A DNA stretch of 24,648 nt. Source: an uncultured Collinsella sp. Lineage in GTDB: Bacteria > Actinomycetota > Coriobacteriia > Coriobacteriales > Coriobacteriaceae. The position numbers and the translations under genes were made by a program. Below are positions 8,079-21,360 of this stretch, piece after piece. Within the stretch, counting starts at the first letter, position 1. Each line of letters begins with the position of its first letter. The notes beneath the pieces are model-generated. The model had not been told where the DNA came from. It saw only the letters and a program-made list of their open reading frames with translations, and did not search any database. The stretch is taken from NCBI GenBank assembly GCA_958419975.1, contig CATZIG010000008.1, forward strand, positions 1 through 24,648, written 5' to 3'.

Positions 8079-8216
8079 GTCTCGATCTGTAACAGGTACA
8101 GGGTTATTGGGCCCCTTGCTGTTACAGATCGAGACATTCGGTCGACGTTTCACCGGTTTGTCTCGATCTGTAACAATTACGAACTCAAACAACTTCCAAA
8201 CGTTACAGATCGAGAC
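8079..8216. repeat. 57-bp palindrome array, two copies
   Basis: Units lie at 8079-8135 and 8160-8216, with starts 81 bp apart. Arms of both units are perfect 15-bp inverted repeats. The 24-bp spacer is unique. The right unit ends 9 bp from the stop codon of the nuclease-like gene, which is transcribed towards it. Cores here are the least like the family consensus. Confidence 0.93.
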
Positions 8217-8224
8217 AAAACCTC

Positions 8225-9295
8225 TTAGCGCCCATACCACTGACGTCTCCACTCCTCAGCCAAATCGGGCCGTCGCGGAATACCCGCCAGCCTCATCTTT
8301 TCAACCAGCTTCCCCGGATTCTTGAGCTCATCAAACGTAAACCGAAGCACCTTATGCCCGAGCATTGTCAGATGGGACTCCCGTTGACGTTCTGCCACGA
8401 ATGGGTCGACCGACTCCCGGCCCTCGCCGTTCTGCAAGGTGTACTTCCCCTTTCCGTCGAGCTCGCCGATGACACACGTCCCGTCCTCGAGCCGCCAAAA
8501 ATAGTCGACGCGAAACGCCTGGCTCGGATCGAGCGGGTCGCGAAACTCCACCTGCAGCTCCGGAACCGGAAAGCCGTACGCAATAAAGAACGCTCGGAAC
8601 CGAGACTCGCCGCCGTTTTCGGACAGCCCGTCCGCATACGACGCGATCACCTGTGCCCTGCGATACCCTCGCCTGCCCTCGCAATCGGCGCGGAGGCGCT
8701 CGCACAAATCCCCACGTGATACGCCTTTCGCCCGCAGTGCAGAATCGGCAATCGCCAACCCGTAGGAGAACGGCGCACGCAGCAAGCAATCCTCCACCGT
8801 GCGCCAAAACGACGTCACCCGCACGCCATCAACACGCTCGAGCGCGCCCGCCATCTGTGGACGCAACAACCTGCACCCGCTGCTCAACGTCACCGAACAA
8901 CCCGTCTTAACAAGAAAACGCGGCCCAAGCAGATCATTCGGCACCTCCAGACCCCATATCAGTGCGGCGTCATATCCCCAAAACGCCCAATCGGGATGAA
9001 ATTCCGCAAGCCCTCTGATAGTCCTCAGCGCTCGCTCCGCCGGCGTCAATGCATCCCAATCATGCTGAAAACAGAACAGGTACGGCTCGGGCTCCGCGAT
9101 ATCGTCGGTTCCAACATGGCGCCGCAGCCACATGAGCTCGGCATTGTCATGCGTTGCGAGCAGCGCACCTTGCTTGGCCGTCTCCGTGAGCCGCGCGAGC
9201 ATCCTATTCCGCGCAAACGTGTTGCGAGTCGCATGTTTGTGTTTGAGAACGGTATTAGACACTTTCATCACCACCACGTCAGGCAAATGGACCAT
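8225..9295 (-). CDS. PD-(D/E)XK nuclease-like protein (DUF559/AbiEi-type architecture)
   Basis: A 356-residue protein. The C-terminal third carries a restriction-endonuclease-like core: Glu230 (ESRFR), Asp264 (FRVDYFW), then Glu278-Leu-Asp280-Gly-Lys282 (GELDGKGKY), and a closing ERQRESHLTMLGHKVLRFTFDEL. This order matches the DUF559/Vsr-like endonuclease domain common in Actinobacteria, often attached to an AbiEi-type N-terminal region. The N-terminal ~220 residues have no motif I can name firmly. I chose the ATG at 9295 because GGAGG lies at 9307-9311 (11-nt spacing); the TTG at 9319 lies against a palindrome and has no binding site. No cognate toxin, methylase or restriction partner is adjacent. 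Six of the twelve 57-bp palindromes bracket the gene, and one is in its leader. Nuclease activity is inferred. Confidence 0.7.
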   Translation of the reverse strand: MVHLPDVVVMKVSNTVLKHKHATRNTFARNRMLARLTETAKQGALLATHDNAELMWLRRHVGTDDIAEPEPYLFCFQHDWDALTPAERALRTIRGLAEFHPDWAFWGYDAALIWGLEVPNDLLGPRFLVKTGCSVTLSSGCRLLRPQMAGALERVDGVRVTSFWRTVEDCLLRAPFSYGLAIADSALRAKGVSRGDLCERLRADCEGRRGYRRAQVIASYADGLSENGGESRFRAFFIAYGFPVPELQVEFRDPLDPSQAFRVDYFWRLEDGTCVIGELDGKGKYTLQNGEGRESVDPFVAERQRESHLTMLGHKVLRFTFDELKNPGKLVEKMRLAGIPRRPDLAEEWRRQWYGR

Positions 9296-9321
9296 CGTCA
9301 CCGTTGCCTCCGCTGACAAAT

Positions 9322-9619
9322 GTCTTGATCTGTAACAGGAAGACCGATTTTTGGCCGCTAGATGTTACAGATCGAGATCTATCGACACCGCGTCCAACCT
9401 TTGTCTCAATTTGTAACAGGTAGGTCGAGTTTTGGCCTGTAGATGTTACAGATTGAGACATTCCCCCAACCAGGTGCCAAACGTCTCGATCTGTAACAGT
9501 TAGACGTTCTCCAGGGCCCTAAACGTTACAGATTTAGACAAATCAGCAGCGCCCAAGCATTCGTCTCGATCTGTAACAGGTAGACCGGTTTTTTGTCCCT
9601 AAACGTTACAGATCGAGAC
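9322..9619. repeat. 57-bp palindrome array, four copies
   Basis: Units lie at 9322-9378, 9403-9459, 9483-9539 and 9563-9619, with starts 81, 80 and 80 bp apart. All cores are in one orientation and resemble TAGACCGNTTTT. Spacers are 24, 23 and 23 bp and unrelated to each other. The left end lies 26 bp from the nuclease-like start codon, in its leader; the right end is 36 bp from the stop of the next gene. The array fills most of the 360-bp gap. Confidence 0.95.
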
Positions 9620-9655
9620 AAATAGACACGCGACGGCGCTGCGACAGCCCATCCC

Positions 9656-10363
9656 CTACTCCCACTCCTGTTCGTAGATGTTGAGCGACTTCACGTACCG
9701 CCCCTGGGCGCCCATGATGTCGCGGACCAGGCGCATAAAGAAGCTGATGCACGAGGTGTCGAAGCCGTCCTCCAGGTCCTCGGGATGCACCGCGCCCGGC
9801 CCGTCGACGGCCGTGTCGCTCAGGCGTGCGATGTCATACAGATAGAGCTGTCCCGCCGTCAGCCAGACATCGTCGACGCAAGCGAGGCGCACCGCAATCG
9901 CGCCGTCGCTCCAATGCTCCTTTTGCACGATATGCGGGTCGTAGACATCAAAGCGACGGTCGGCGCGCGTATCCTTCAACGCAACCATGTCGTTCGCAGG
10001 ATCCTTGTCCAAAATGCCAAAGCGCGAGAAATACTGCGTGTCGCGTACCTGCTCGAGCCGCTTGAGCGAGGCAGGCGAAAGCGATGCCGGCGGCTCGTCA
10101 ACATACAGCTCGAGCAGCGTCTTGCCATGGCGATAGGGGCGCTCGAAGAGCAGCCAATCGGTAAATGCCATGTTGTAGGCCATGATTTCGTTTTGAGAAG
10201 GTTCCTCGCAATAGCTGAGCCACGGATCGACGATAATCTCGAACTGCTCGCGCGCCGGCTCCAGGAATTGAAACTTCCGCAGCATCCAAAAGTGAGCCAT
10301 GTCGGCAATATCGTTGCCGACGGCTTCGGCCAGCTGCGCTCGGTCAAAAACTTGGTCAGTCAT
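9656..10363 (-). CDS. hypothetical protein, 235 aa
   Basis: A soluble, acidic protein without signal peptide or membrane segment. I do not recognise the family. Visible features are many aromatic residues (DPWLSYCEEPSQNE, MAFTDWLLFERPYRHGKTLLELYV), a central LSPASLKRLEQVRDTQYFSRFGIL stretch, and a C-terminus rich in Phe/Tyr. The ATG at 10363 has GAGGAGG 6 nt upstream, so the start is firm and the gene is probably expressed. It stands alone between a palindrome array (downstream) and a ~410-bp gap (upstream). The function is not guessable from sequence. Confidence 0.75.
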   Translation of the reverse strand: MTDQVFDRAQLAEAVGNDIADMAHFWMLRKFQFLEPAREQFEIIVDPWLSYCEEPSQNEIMAYNMAFTDWLLFERPYRHGKTLLELYVDEPPASLSPASLKRLEQVRDTQYFSRFGILDKDPANDMVALKDTRADRRFDVYDPHIVQKEHWSDGAIAVRLACVDDVWLTAGQLYLYDIARLSDTAVDGPGAVHPEDLEDGFDTSCISFFMRLVRDIMGAQGRYVKSLNIYEQEWE

Positions 10364-10773
10364 GGCATCCTCCTCAAACTGATGGACCTCAATTTGAGCT
10401 TACGAGGAGGGCGAGCAACCGAGGCAAGCGCGGGCAAAATAGGCCTTCGACTGCAAACCAGATGCTAACCAAACACTTGACGGGACACTTGACCGAATGA
10501 GCGCACCGCAAAGAAACCGCAGGTAAACATAGACAGCCATTTCACTCATTTGGGGCAAGCGTCCGCTACCACCACAGAAAGAGCAGAGCACCACAATCGC
10601 AAACGTCGACGAATGAACACTTGTACGTCGACAAATGACAAAGTCGCCTACGAACTCGCAAGGAATGTCCCCGGGTGCCGGCACATAAGGAACGTCCCCA
10701 GCTGACTTGGGGACGTTCCTTATGTGCCGGCCGCTGGGGACAGCCCTTGACGATTCGGTTGTGGACAGCCGCC
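10364..10773. other. 410-bp intergenic region with repeats
   Basis: I find no convincing gene here. It holds a direct repeat ACACTTGAC (10473 and 10485, 12 bp apart), two near-identical CGTCGAC(G/A)AATGA boxes (10604 and 10626, 22 bp apart, two helix turns) and the perfect palindrome at 10678-10730. The spaced CGTCGAC boxes could be an operator, but both flanking genes point such that only the 9656-10363 gene would have its promoter here. Confidence 0.5.
10678..10730. repeat. 23-bp perfect inverted repeat (CCGGCACATAAGGAACG family)
   Basis: Arms 10678-10700 and 10708-10730 pair perfectly over 23 bp with a 7-nt loop. A degraded partial copy (AAGGAATGTCCCC, GTGCCGG) adjoins on the left at about 10660-10680. 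It lies just after the gltD stop and may end that message; no T-run follows in either direction. Confidence 0.85.
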
Positions 10774-12255
<1,482 letters not shown>

Positions 12256-12260
12256 GGCAC

Positions 12261-16923
<4,663 letters not shown>

Positions 16924-17037
16924 CGCGATCCTCCCCTAGATATTTAGACAGTCAGTTGAATAGGCATACTAGGAGCATCGCCGGCCCGTTGTGTTTCCCG
17001 CCCGTTTCGAAACAATCGCGTAACGCACACCCTACGA

Positions 17038-17091
17038 GTGGACACCGCCGACCTCAAGGACGGCAACAAGGGCCCCAAGTTCGACCTGTAA
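17038..17091 (+). pseudogene. orphan coding tail, possible gene remnant
   Basis: Seventeen codons read VDTADLKDGNKGPKFDL and end in TAA at 17089-17091. Every codon after the first ends in C or G, as in highly expressed genes here, unlike the surrounding spacer. The frame stays open upstream for at least ten more codons but turns into non-coding-looking sequence. No start or ribosome site is seen. It may be the 3' scar of a deleted gene. I cannot name the parent family. Confidence 0.35.
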
Positions 17092-17107
17092 GCTCACCGC
17101 TTCAAAC

Positions 17108-17164
17108 ATCTCAATCTGTAACAGTAAGACCCAATTTCCATCCCTAGTTGTTACAGATCAAGAC
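17108..17164. repeat. 57-bp palindrome, single copy
   Basis: Arms 17108-17122 and 17150-17164 pair with three mismatches, making this the most degraded arm pair of the twelve. The core keeps AAGACC and the CCCTAG end. It lies 17 bp after the TAA of the orphan coding tail and 122 bp before the Nramp start. Confidence 0.85.
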
Positions 17165-17286
17165 ATTTCGGTAATCCCCTTTCACCATCCTATTCAAATA
17201 CAACAATTTTGTTAGTCTTGGTTAACTTCTTAGCCTAAAACGGGTATCCTTTGCGGAGTCAAACAAACGGCACGCAGGAGCTCACC

Positions 17287-18543
17287 ATGCTCAACCATCT
17301 CAAACAACACTTTGGCTCGCACCGCACCGGAGGCCACGGAGGTCTGGATATCGCCCGGCATATCGGCCCCGGGCTGCTCGTGACCGTCGGCTTTATCGAT
17401 CCGGGCAACTGGGCCTCCAACATGGCCGCCGGCTCGCAGTTTGGCTACGCGCTGCTGTGGATCGTCACGCTGTCCACGATCATGCTGATCGTCTTGCAGC
17501 ACAACGCGGCGCACCTGGGCATCGCCACGGGCGCCTGCCTTGCCGAGGCCACGACCCGCTTTCTCCCCCGCTTCGTTGGGCGCACGGTGCTCGCCAGTGC
17601 CTATCTCGCGACCATCGCCACCGCCATGGCCGAAGTCCTGGGTGGCGCGATTGCCCTTCAAATGCTCTTTGGGCTGCCCGTGCGCGCGGGCTGCGTCATC
17701 GTGGCGGCAGTATCGATGGCGATGCTCATGACGAGCTCCTACAAGCGCGCCGAGCGATGGATCATCGCCTTCGTAGGCGTGGTAGGGCTCTCGTTTTTGG
17801 CCGAGCTTGCACTAGTCAAGGTCGACTGGCCGCAAGCCGCCGCAAGCTGGATCACGCCCAGCATGCCCACTGGCTCGGCCGCGATTATCGTTAGTGTCCT
17901 GGGTGCGGTCGTTATGCCCCACAACCTCTTCCTGCACTCCGAGGTCATCCAATCCATGCACTTCGAAGGCCAAGGCGAGCAGGTTATCGAAGAGCGTCTG
18001 CGCTATGAGCTCTTCGACACGCTCTTTTCGATGGGCGTGGGCTGGGCAATCAACTCGGCCATGGTCATCCTGGCCGCAACGACCTTCTTTGCTCACGGCA
18101 TTGTCGTAGACGACCTCGCCGTCGCAGCGGACACGCTCTCCCCCATTCTGGGCCCGGCAAGCTCGACCATCTTTGCGGTGGCACTACTGTTTGCGGGCAT
18201 ATCGAGTAGTGTGACGGTGGGCATGGCGGCAGGCACCATCACCGCGGGCATGTTCGACGAGGAATACGACATCCACGACCGACATTCCTCGATCGGGGTG
18301 GCGGCCTGTTTCGTCGGCGCAGTGACGGCGTGCCTGGTCGTCCCAAATCCTTTTGAAGGTCTCATCTGGAGTCAGGCATTGTTGTCGCTTCAGTTGCCGA
18401 TTACGGTCTTTGTGCTCATACGACTCACCAGTTCGCGCCGCGTCATGGGCAAATACGCCAACTCGCGCCCGCTCAACGCGCTGCTCGTAGGGATCGGCGT
18501 CATCGTGACGATTCTCGACATCGTGTTGTTGACAGAGATGTAA
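17287..18543 (+). CDS. mntH: Nramp-family Mn2+/Fe2+ transporter (MntH-like)
   Basis: A 418-residue inner-membrane protein with about eleven hydrophobic segments, importing Mn2+ or Fe2+ with protons. The two Nramp signatures are present: DPGNWASNMAAGSQFGY in helix 1 (Asp and Asn are metal ligands) and MPHNLFLHSEVIQS in helix 6 (Met ligand). The N-terminal cytoplasmic tail is His-rich (HFGSHRTGGHGG). The ATG at 17287 has CAGGAG 6 nt upstream; the TTG at 17251 is unlikely. The leader is AT-rich (about 17195-17240, with GGTTAAC and TTAGCCTAAAA), as expected for a MntR or DtxR/IdeR-type operator, but no clear palindrome can be called. It stands alone, flanked by 57-bp palindromes on both sides. 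Mn versus Fe preference cannot be decided. Confidence 0.92.
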   Translation: MLNHLKQHFGSHRTGGHGGLDIARHIGPGLLVTVGFIDPGNWASNMAAGSQFGYALLWIVTLSTIMLIVLQHNAAHLGIATGACLAEATTRFLPRFVGRTVLASAYLATIATAMAEVLGGAIALQMLFGLPVRAGCVIVAAVSMAMLMTSSYKRAERWIIAFVGVVGLSFLAELALVKVDWPQAAASWITPSMPTGSAAIIVSVLGAVVMPHNLFLHSEVIQSMHFEGQGEQVIEERLRYELFDTLFSMGVGWAINSAMVILAATTFFAHGIVVDDLAVAADTLSPILGPASSTIFAVALLFAGISSSVTVGMAAGTITAGMFDEEYDIHDRHSSIGVAACFVGAVTACLVVPNPFEGLIWSQALLSLQLPITVFVLIRLTSSRRVMGKYANSRPLNALLVGIGVIVTILDIVLLTEM

Positions 18544-18570
18544 TGGGGCGGGGCACCTACCTAGGCAAAC

Positions 18571-18707
18571 GTCTCGATCTGTAACATCTAGACCCGCTTT
18601 TGATGTCTAGATGTTACAGATCGAGATCATTCCGAGGGACAGCTCCGTTTGTCTCAATCTGTAACACGTAGACCCCGTTTTCACTGCTAGATGTTACAGA
18701 TTGAGAC
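18571..18707. repeat. 57-bp palindrome array, two copies
   Basis: Units lie at 18571-18627 and 18651-18707, with starts 80 bp apart and a 23-bp spacer. In the first unit pairing continues into the core (ATCTAGAC with GTCTAGAT), giving an almost continuous 23-bp stem with an 11-nt loop. In the second, both arms changed together at position 6 (G to A on the left, C to T on the right), keeping the pair. The array starts 28 bp after the Nramp stop. Confidence 0.95.
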
Positions 18708-18773
18708 CAAAGGTCGGCCGGACTCACGACAGACTGGATCGGCTAACAGCAGCCGTGATCCCTTGGGGACGGA

Positions 18774-18813
18774 GTAAAAGGGTCCCGGCCGGAATATCCG
18801 ACCGGGACCCTTG
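18774..18813 (-). terminator. intrinsic terminator after rubredoxin
   Basis: Read on the minus strand, a GC-rich stem AAGGGTCCCGGTCGG/CCGGCCGGGACCCTT with a short ATATT loop is followed by TTTTAC. It lies about 40 bp after the rubredoxin stop. Confidence 0.8.
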
Positions 18814-18852
18814 GACAGAGCTATGTGTTGCTGCAAATCGCGTATCTGCGAG

Positions 18853-18996
18853 TTACTCTTCGACGAGCTCAAACTGATCGGGACCGACGCCGCAGACCGG
18901 GCACACGTAATCCTCGGGCAGCTCGGGCGTATCGACCTCAACCTCATAACCGCAAACGGTGCACACGAACTTGTACGTCTTCTTTTCCTCAGCCAT
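18853..18996 (-). CDS. rubredoxin
   Basis: A 47-residue protein with two iron-binding cysteine pairs, CTVCGYE (Cys12, Cys15) and CPVCGVGPDQFE (Cys32, Cys35), giving an Fe(Cys)4 site for one-electron transfer in the cytoplasm. The spacing between pairs is shorter than in classical ~52-residue rubredoxins, as in the rubredoxin domains fused to rubrerythrin or Hrb. The ATG at 18996 has AGGAGA about 6 nt upstream. It has its own promoter with a palindrome inside it and its own terminator. It lies directly downstream of a flavin reductase on the same strand; the pair mirrors the domain order of Hrb. Likely partners are flavodiiron protein or rubrerythrin elsewhere in the genome. Confidence 0.92.
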   Translation of the reverse strand: MAEEKKTYKFVCTVCGYEVEVDTPELPEDYVCPVCGVGPDQFELVEE

Positions 18997-19039
18997 GATG
19001 TTCTCCTCTCGAACGTGACTGCTGGTGTACTTGCTTATT

Positions 19040-19067
19040 AGTATATATTCTCAATAATATAATGCAA
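19040..19067 (-). promoter_or_regulatory. rubredoxin promoter with embedded palindrome
   Basis: On the minus strand, TTGCAT (-35, 19062-19067) and TATACT (-10, 19040-19045) are 16 bp apart. The space between holds an inverted repeat (TATATT at 19056-19061 with AATATA at 19044-19049, 6 bp between). A repressor bound there would block the promoter. The AT-rich palindrome resembles PerR/Fur-type boxes, fitting a redox gene; the regulator is not identified. Confidence 0.6.
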
Positions 19068-19084
19068 GTAATTTTCCACCATTT

Positions 19085-19588
19085 CTACCCTTGGTACGAA
19101 GACGCCTTAGGCGGCGTCTTGCCCTTTAGCACCTTGTGATAGTAGTCGTACGTCAGCGGCGTCTCGTCGCTCAGGCGCTCGGCATCCTCGACCTCACCAA
19201 TAAACAGCAGATGCGTGCCCACATCCACAGTGTCGATCAAACGGCAGCTAAACAGGGCCGCCGCGTGCTCGGGCACATAGGGCATGCCCAGAGCCGTCTC
19301 GCGGGTCTCGTATTTGGCAAACTTGTCATAATCGCTGCTGGTGCGGAACCCAAAGTTACCGATGTAGAGCATGTCGGCCGTCTGATCGATCACGGTCAGC
19401 GCGAACGCTTTGGCCGATGCGATGACGCCCGAGGTGACATTGTCCTTGTTCACGGCAACCGAAATACGCGGCGGCATGGACGTCACCTGCACCGCAGTGT
19501 TGATGACGCAGCCGGCGCGCAGCCCGTCTGCCGCAGCGCTCACCACGTACAGACCGCTCGGCATGGTAAAGAACGCAGTTTTGTCCAT
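19085..19588 (-). CDS. flavin reductase domain protein (FMN-binding split barrel)
   Basis: A 167-residue flavoprotein. The start (MDKTAFFTMPSGLYVVSAAADGLRAG, N/T-rich CVINTAVQVT, PPRISVAVNKDN) is the typical flavin reductase-like domain, which binds FMN and passes electrons from NAD(P)H or to rubredoxin. The closing HLLFIGEVEDAERLSDETPLTYDYYHKVLKGKTP matches the end of the reductase part of Hrb/flavoredoxin proteins. The ATG at 19588 has GGGGAG about 9 nt upstream; the longer frame to 19780 crosses a terminator and palindrome and is rejected. Rubredoxin follows 88 bp downstream on the same strand. Function as an NAD(P)H-dependent rubredoxin reductase is inferred from that context. Confidence 0.85.
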   Translation of the reverse strand: MDKTAFFTMPSGLYVVSAAADGLRAGCVINTAVQVTSMPPRISVAVNKDNVTSGVIASAKAFALTVIDQTADMLYIGNFGFRTSSDYDKFAKYETRETALGMPYVPEHAAALFSCRLIDTVDVGTHLLFIGEVEDAERLSDETPLTYDYYHKVLKGKTPPKASSYQG

Positions 19589-19636
19589 AACGATCACTCC
19601 CCTAGCTCGGGTTGGAACCTCATGAATGTATGTACC

Positions 19637-19676
19637 CACAAAAAAGGCGGCACCCATAACGGACGCCGCCTTTGAG
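19637..19676 (-). terminator. intrinsic terminator after smpB
   Basis: Minus-strand stem AAAGGCGGCGTCCG...GGGTGCCGCCTTTTTTG: GGCGGC pairs with GCCGCC and runs into a T-tract. It lies 3' of smpB, beyond the AGTTGCGGTG palindrome, and stops transcription before the flavin reductase gene. Confidence 0.8.
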
Positions 19677-19715
19677 ACATATGTGTCAGAACAGTAAGAA
19701 AGATGAGACGCCCGC

Positions 19716-19782
19716 AGTTGCGGTGAAATAGGGACTGAATAGCCCCTCAAACAGGAAAAACAGTCCGTATTCCACCGCAACT
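19716..19782. repeat. AGTTGCGGTG inverted repeat, copy 2
   Basis: Arms 19716-19737 and 19761-19782 pair with two mismatches over 22 bp and clearly match the copy at 5465-5531. Total span (67 bp) is the same as copy 1, though the loop sequence differs. It lies 13 bp past the smpB stop codon. Confidence 0.85.
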
Positions 19783-19794
19783 TATACAGAGTGC

Positions 19795-20265
19795 CTAGCG
19801 GTTGCGTTCCTTAAGGGCGCGGTCGATCTCGCGTTGGACATCACGCTTGGCCATGTCCTCGCGCTTGTCGTAGAGCTTCTTGCCGCGACCCAGACCCAGC
19901 AGCAGCTTTACGCGGCCGTCCGTATTAAAGTAGAGCTCCAACGGAACCAGCGCATAACCACGGTTGCGAAGTTTGCCGTCAAGAAAGTCGATCTCCTTGC
20001 GGTGCAGCAGCAGACGACGCCGACGATCGGGATCGCGATTCCACACGCCACCATGGCTATAAGGGTGGATATGCAGGCCGACGAGCCAGCACTCCCCGCC
20101 GCGGATCAGCGCGAAGGTATCGGTGATCTGGCAGGCGCGCTCGCGAATCGACTTGACCTCGGTGCCACTCAGCTCAATACCGCACTCAAACGTCTCATCG
20201 ATAAAGTACTCGTGGTGTGCCGAGCGATTCTTGGAGATAAGCTTGCGCTCGCGCTTACTGGGCAT
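19795..20265 (-). CDS. smpB: SsrA-binding protein SmpB
   Basis: A 156-residue tmRNA-binding protein for rescue of stalled ribosomes. Family signatures are clear: NRSAHHEYFIDETFECGIELSGTEVKSIR, then HIHPYSHGG, then RRRRLLLHRKEI and LGRGKKLYDKREDMAKRD with a basic tail. The ATG at 20265 has GGAGG 7 nt upstream; the longer frame to 20331 is the end of the neighbouring gene. It overlaps the stop of the upstream TPR gene by 11 bp, so translation is probably coupled. No tmRNA (ssrA) gene is seen in the window. Confidence 0.97.
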   Translation of the reverse strand: MPSKRERKLISKNRSAHHEYFIDETFECGIELSGTEVKSIRERACQITDTFALIRGGECWLVGLHIHPYSHGGVWNRDPDRRRRLLLHRKEIDFLDGKLRNRGYALVPLELYFNTDGRVKLLLGLGRGKKLYDKREDMAKRDVQREIDRALKERNR

Positions 20266-21172
20266 CGCCGGCCTCCTTGGCGCCATCGGAACCCTTGCCC
20301 GCGGCGTCGCGCTTTGCCTTACGCTCGGCATTGAGCTCGGCGTCGCTCTCGCGCACCAGTTTGATAATCGCCGCGCAGGCCTCCTCGCCCACCAAGTCGC
20401 GAGCGCGCACCGTCAGGCGCGTCGCCTCCTGCTTGTCGCCGTCGCTTGCAGCATCGGTCGCGCACATAATCAGGCAGATGGCAATCTCGGCCGAAGGCGA
20501 GGTCGGCACGCCTTGCAGAGCCAATTCACCCATCACGTGGTCGTCGCTCTCATCAGCGGCATCCGGATAGGTGGTATGGATCTTGTTGAGCAGGCGCGTC
20601 GTATGCGCATCGTTGGGCGCCAGGCGCAGCGCCAGACGCGCGCAGCCCACGGCAGCCGAAACGTTCTCGGTCTCGGGCTCCAAGAAGTACTGACCCAGAT
20701 TGGCGTAAGCGCGGGCGGCGCACTTGCCATCGCTTGCACGCTCCAGCACCGAGAACGAGAGCGATGCCCATTCCTGCTTGTCCTCGAGTGCACGGAACAG
20801 CTCGGCCAAATCCAAGCGATAGTTGCAGTTCATGGGGTCCCAACGCACAGCCTGCATCAGGGCATTACGAGCGCTTACATAATCCTGCTGGCGAATGTAG
20901 GCAAACGCCATGTCAGAGTACAGGCGGTCAAACGGCACCTCGACCTGCACGAGCTCGCGCGGATCCTTCTCCACGCGGCGATAGGCCAAGCGCTCAAACT
21001 TGCTATCGAAGCTAAAGTATTGACGCTTCTCCTCCGTCTTGCACTCAGCATCAATATACTCCTCGGCGAGCTCCACCAGACGCTCCAGCAGCGGCGTCGC
21101 CGTAGCCAGGTCGCCCTGCGCCAGATAGTTCTCGGCATACGTGATGTCTTGCAAGCTGATGGGCAGATCCAT
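20255..21172 (-). CDS. tetratricopeptide repeat protein
   Basis: A 305-residue soluble helical protein. TPR-like helix pairs are visible at about 10-40 (ITYAENYLAQGDLATATPLL), 90-125 (SDMAFAYIRQQDYVSARNALMQAVRWDP) and 125-200 (LAELFRALEDKQEWA, AYANLGQYF, CARLALRLAPND). The C-terminus is charged and low in complexity (AERKAKRDAAGKGSDGAKEAG). The ATG at 21172 has GAGGAG about 6 nt upstream. The 3' end overlaps smpB by 11 bp and supplies its ribosome binding site. TPR proteins usually act as scaffolds; a link to translation or ribosome rescue is only suggested by the overlap. Confidence 0.85.
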   Translation of the reverse strand: MDLPISLQDITYAENYLAQGDLATATPLLERLVELAEEYIDAECKTEEKRQYFSFDSKFERLAYRRVEKDPRELVQVEVPFDRLYSDMAFAYIRQQDYVSARNALMQAVRWDPMNCNYRLDLAELFRALEDKQEWASLSFSVLERASDGKCAARAYANLGQYFLEPETENVSAAVGCARLALRLAPNDAHTTRLLNKIHTTYPDAADESDDHVMGELALQGVPTSPSAEIAICLIMCATDAASDGDKQEATRLTVRARDLVGEEACAAIIKLVRESDAELNAERKAKRDAAGKGSDGAKEAGDAQ

Positions 21173-21228
21173 GGCTACTCCTCGATCTGAGCGAAACACG
21201 GCAGGCGCCGTATATACGGTCAATACAC

Positions 21229-21257
21229 AAAACCCGGGTCTCTTACGAGGCCCGGGC
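21229..21257 (-). terminator. terminator of the tRNA pair
   Basis: Minus-strand stem CCCGGGCCTC-GTAA-GAGACCCGGG (21233-21256, one mismatch) followed by TTTT. It lies about 10 bp after the tRNA-Glu CCA end. Confidence 0.85.
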
Positions 21258-21266
21258 GTTCAATTT

Positions 21267-21343
21267 TGGTAGCCCGTACCAGATTCGAACTGGTGATCTC
21301 CGCCTTGAGAGGGCGGCGTCCTAAACCGCTAGACGAACGGGCC
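21267..21343 (-). tRNA. tRNA-Glu (anticodon CTC)
   Basis: The minus strand folds as a full cloverleaf: acceptor GGCCCGT/ACGGGCT, anticodon stem CCGCC/GGCGG with loop CTCTCAA (anticodon CTC, reads GAG), T arm CCAG-TTCGAAT-CTGG, and an encoded CCA end. It shares a promoter and terminator with the upstream tRNA-Gln. Confidence 0.95.
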
Positions 21344-21360
21344 ATATGTAGCAAATGCAA

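Noticed and set aside
6334..8325. 663-residue plus-strand open frame
   Set aside because: It overlaps the zinc-ribbon gene end, a strong terminator, the amidohydrolase in antisense and two palindromes; the composition is Arg/His/Ala-rich shadow sequence.
9322..9619. CRISPR array
   Set aside because: The repeated unit is a 57-bp palindrome with an internally variable core, copies are few and split over several loci, and no cas genes are present.
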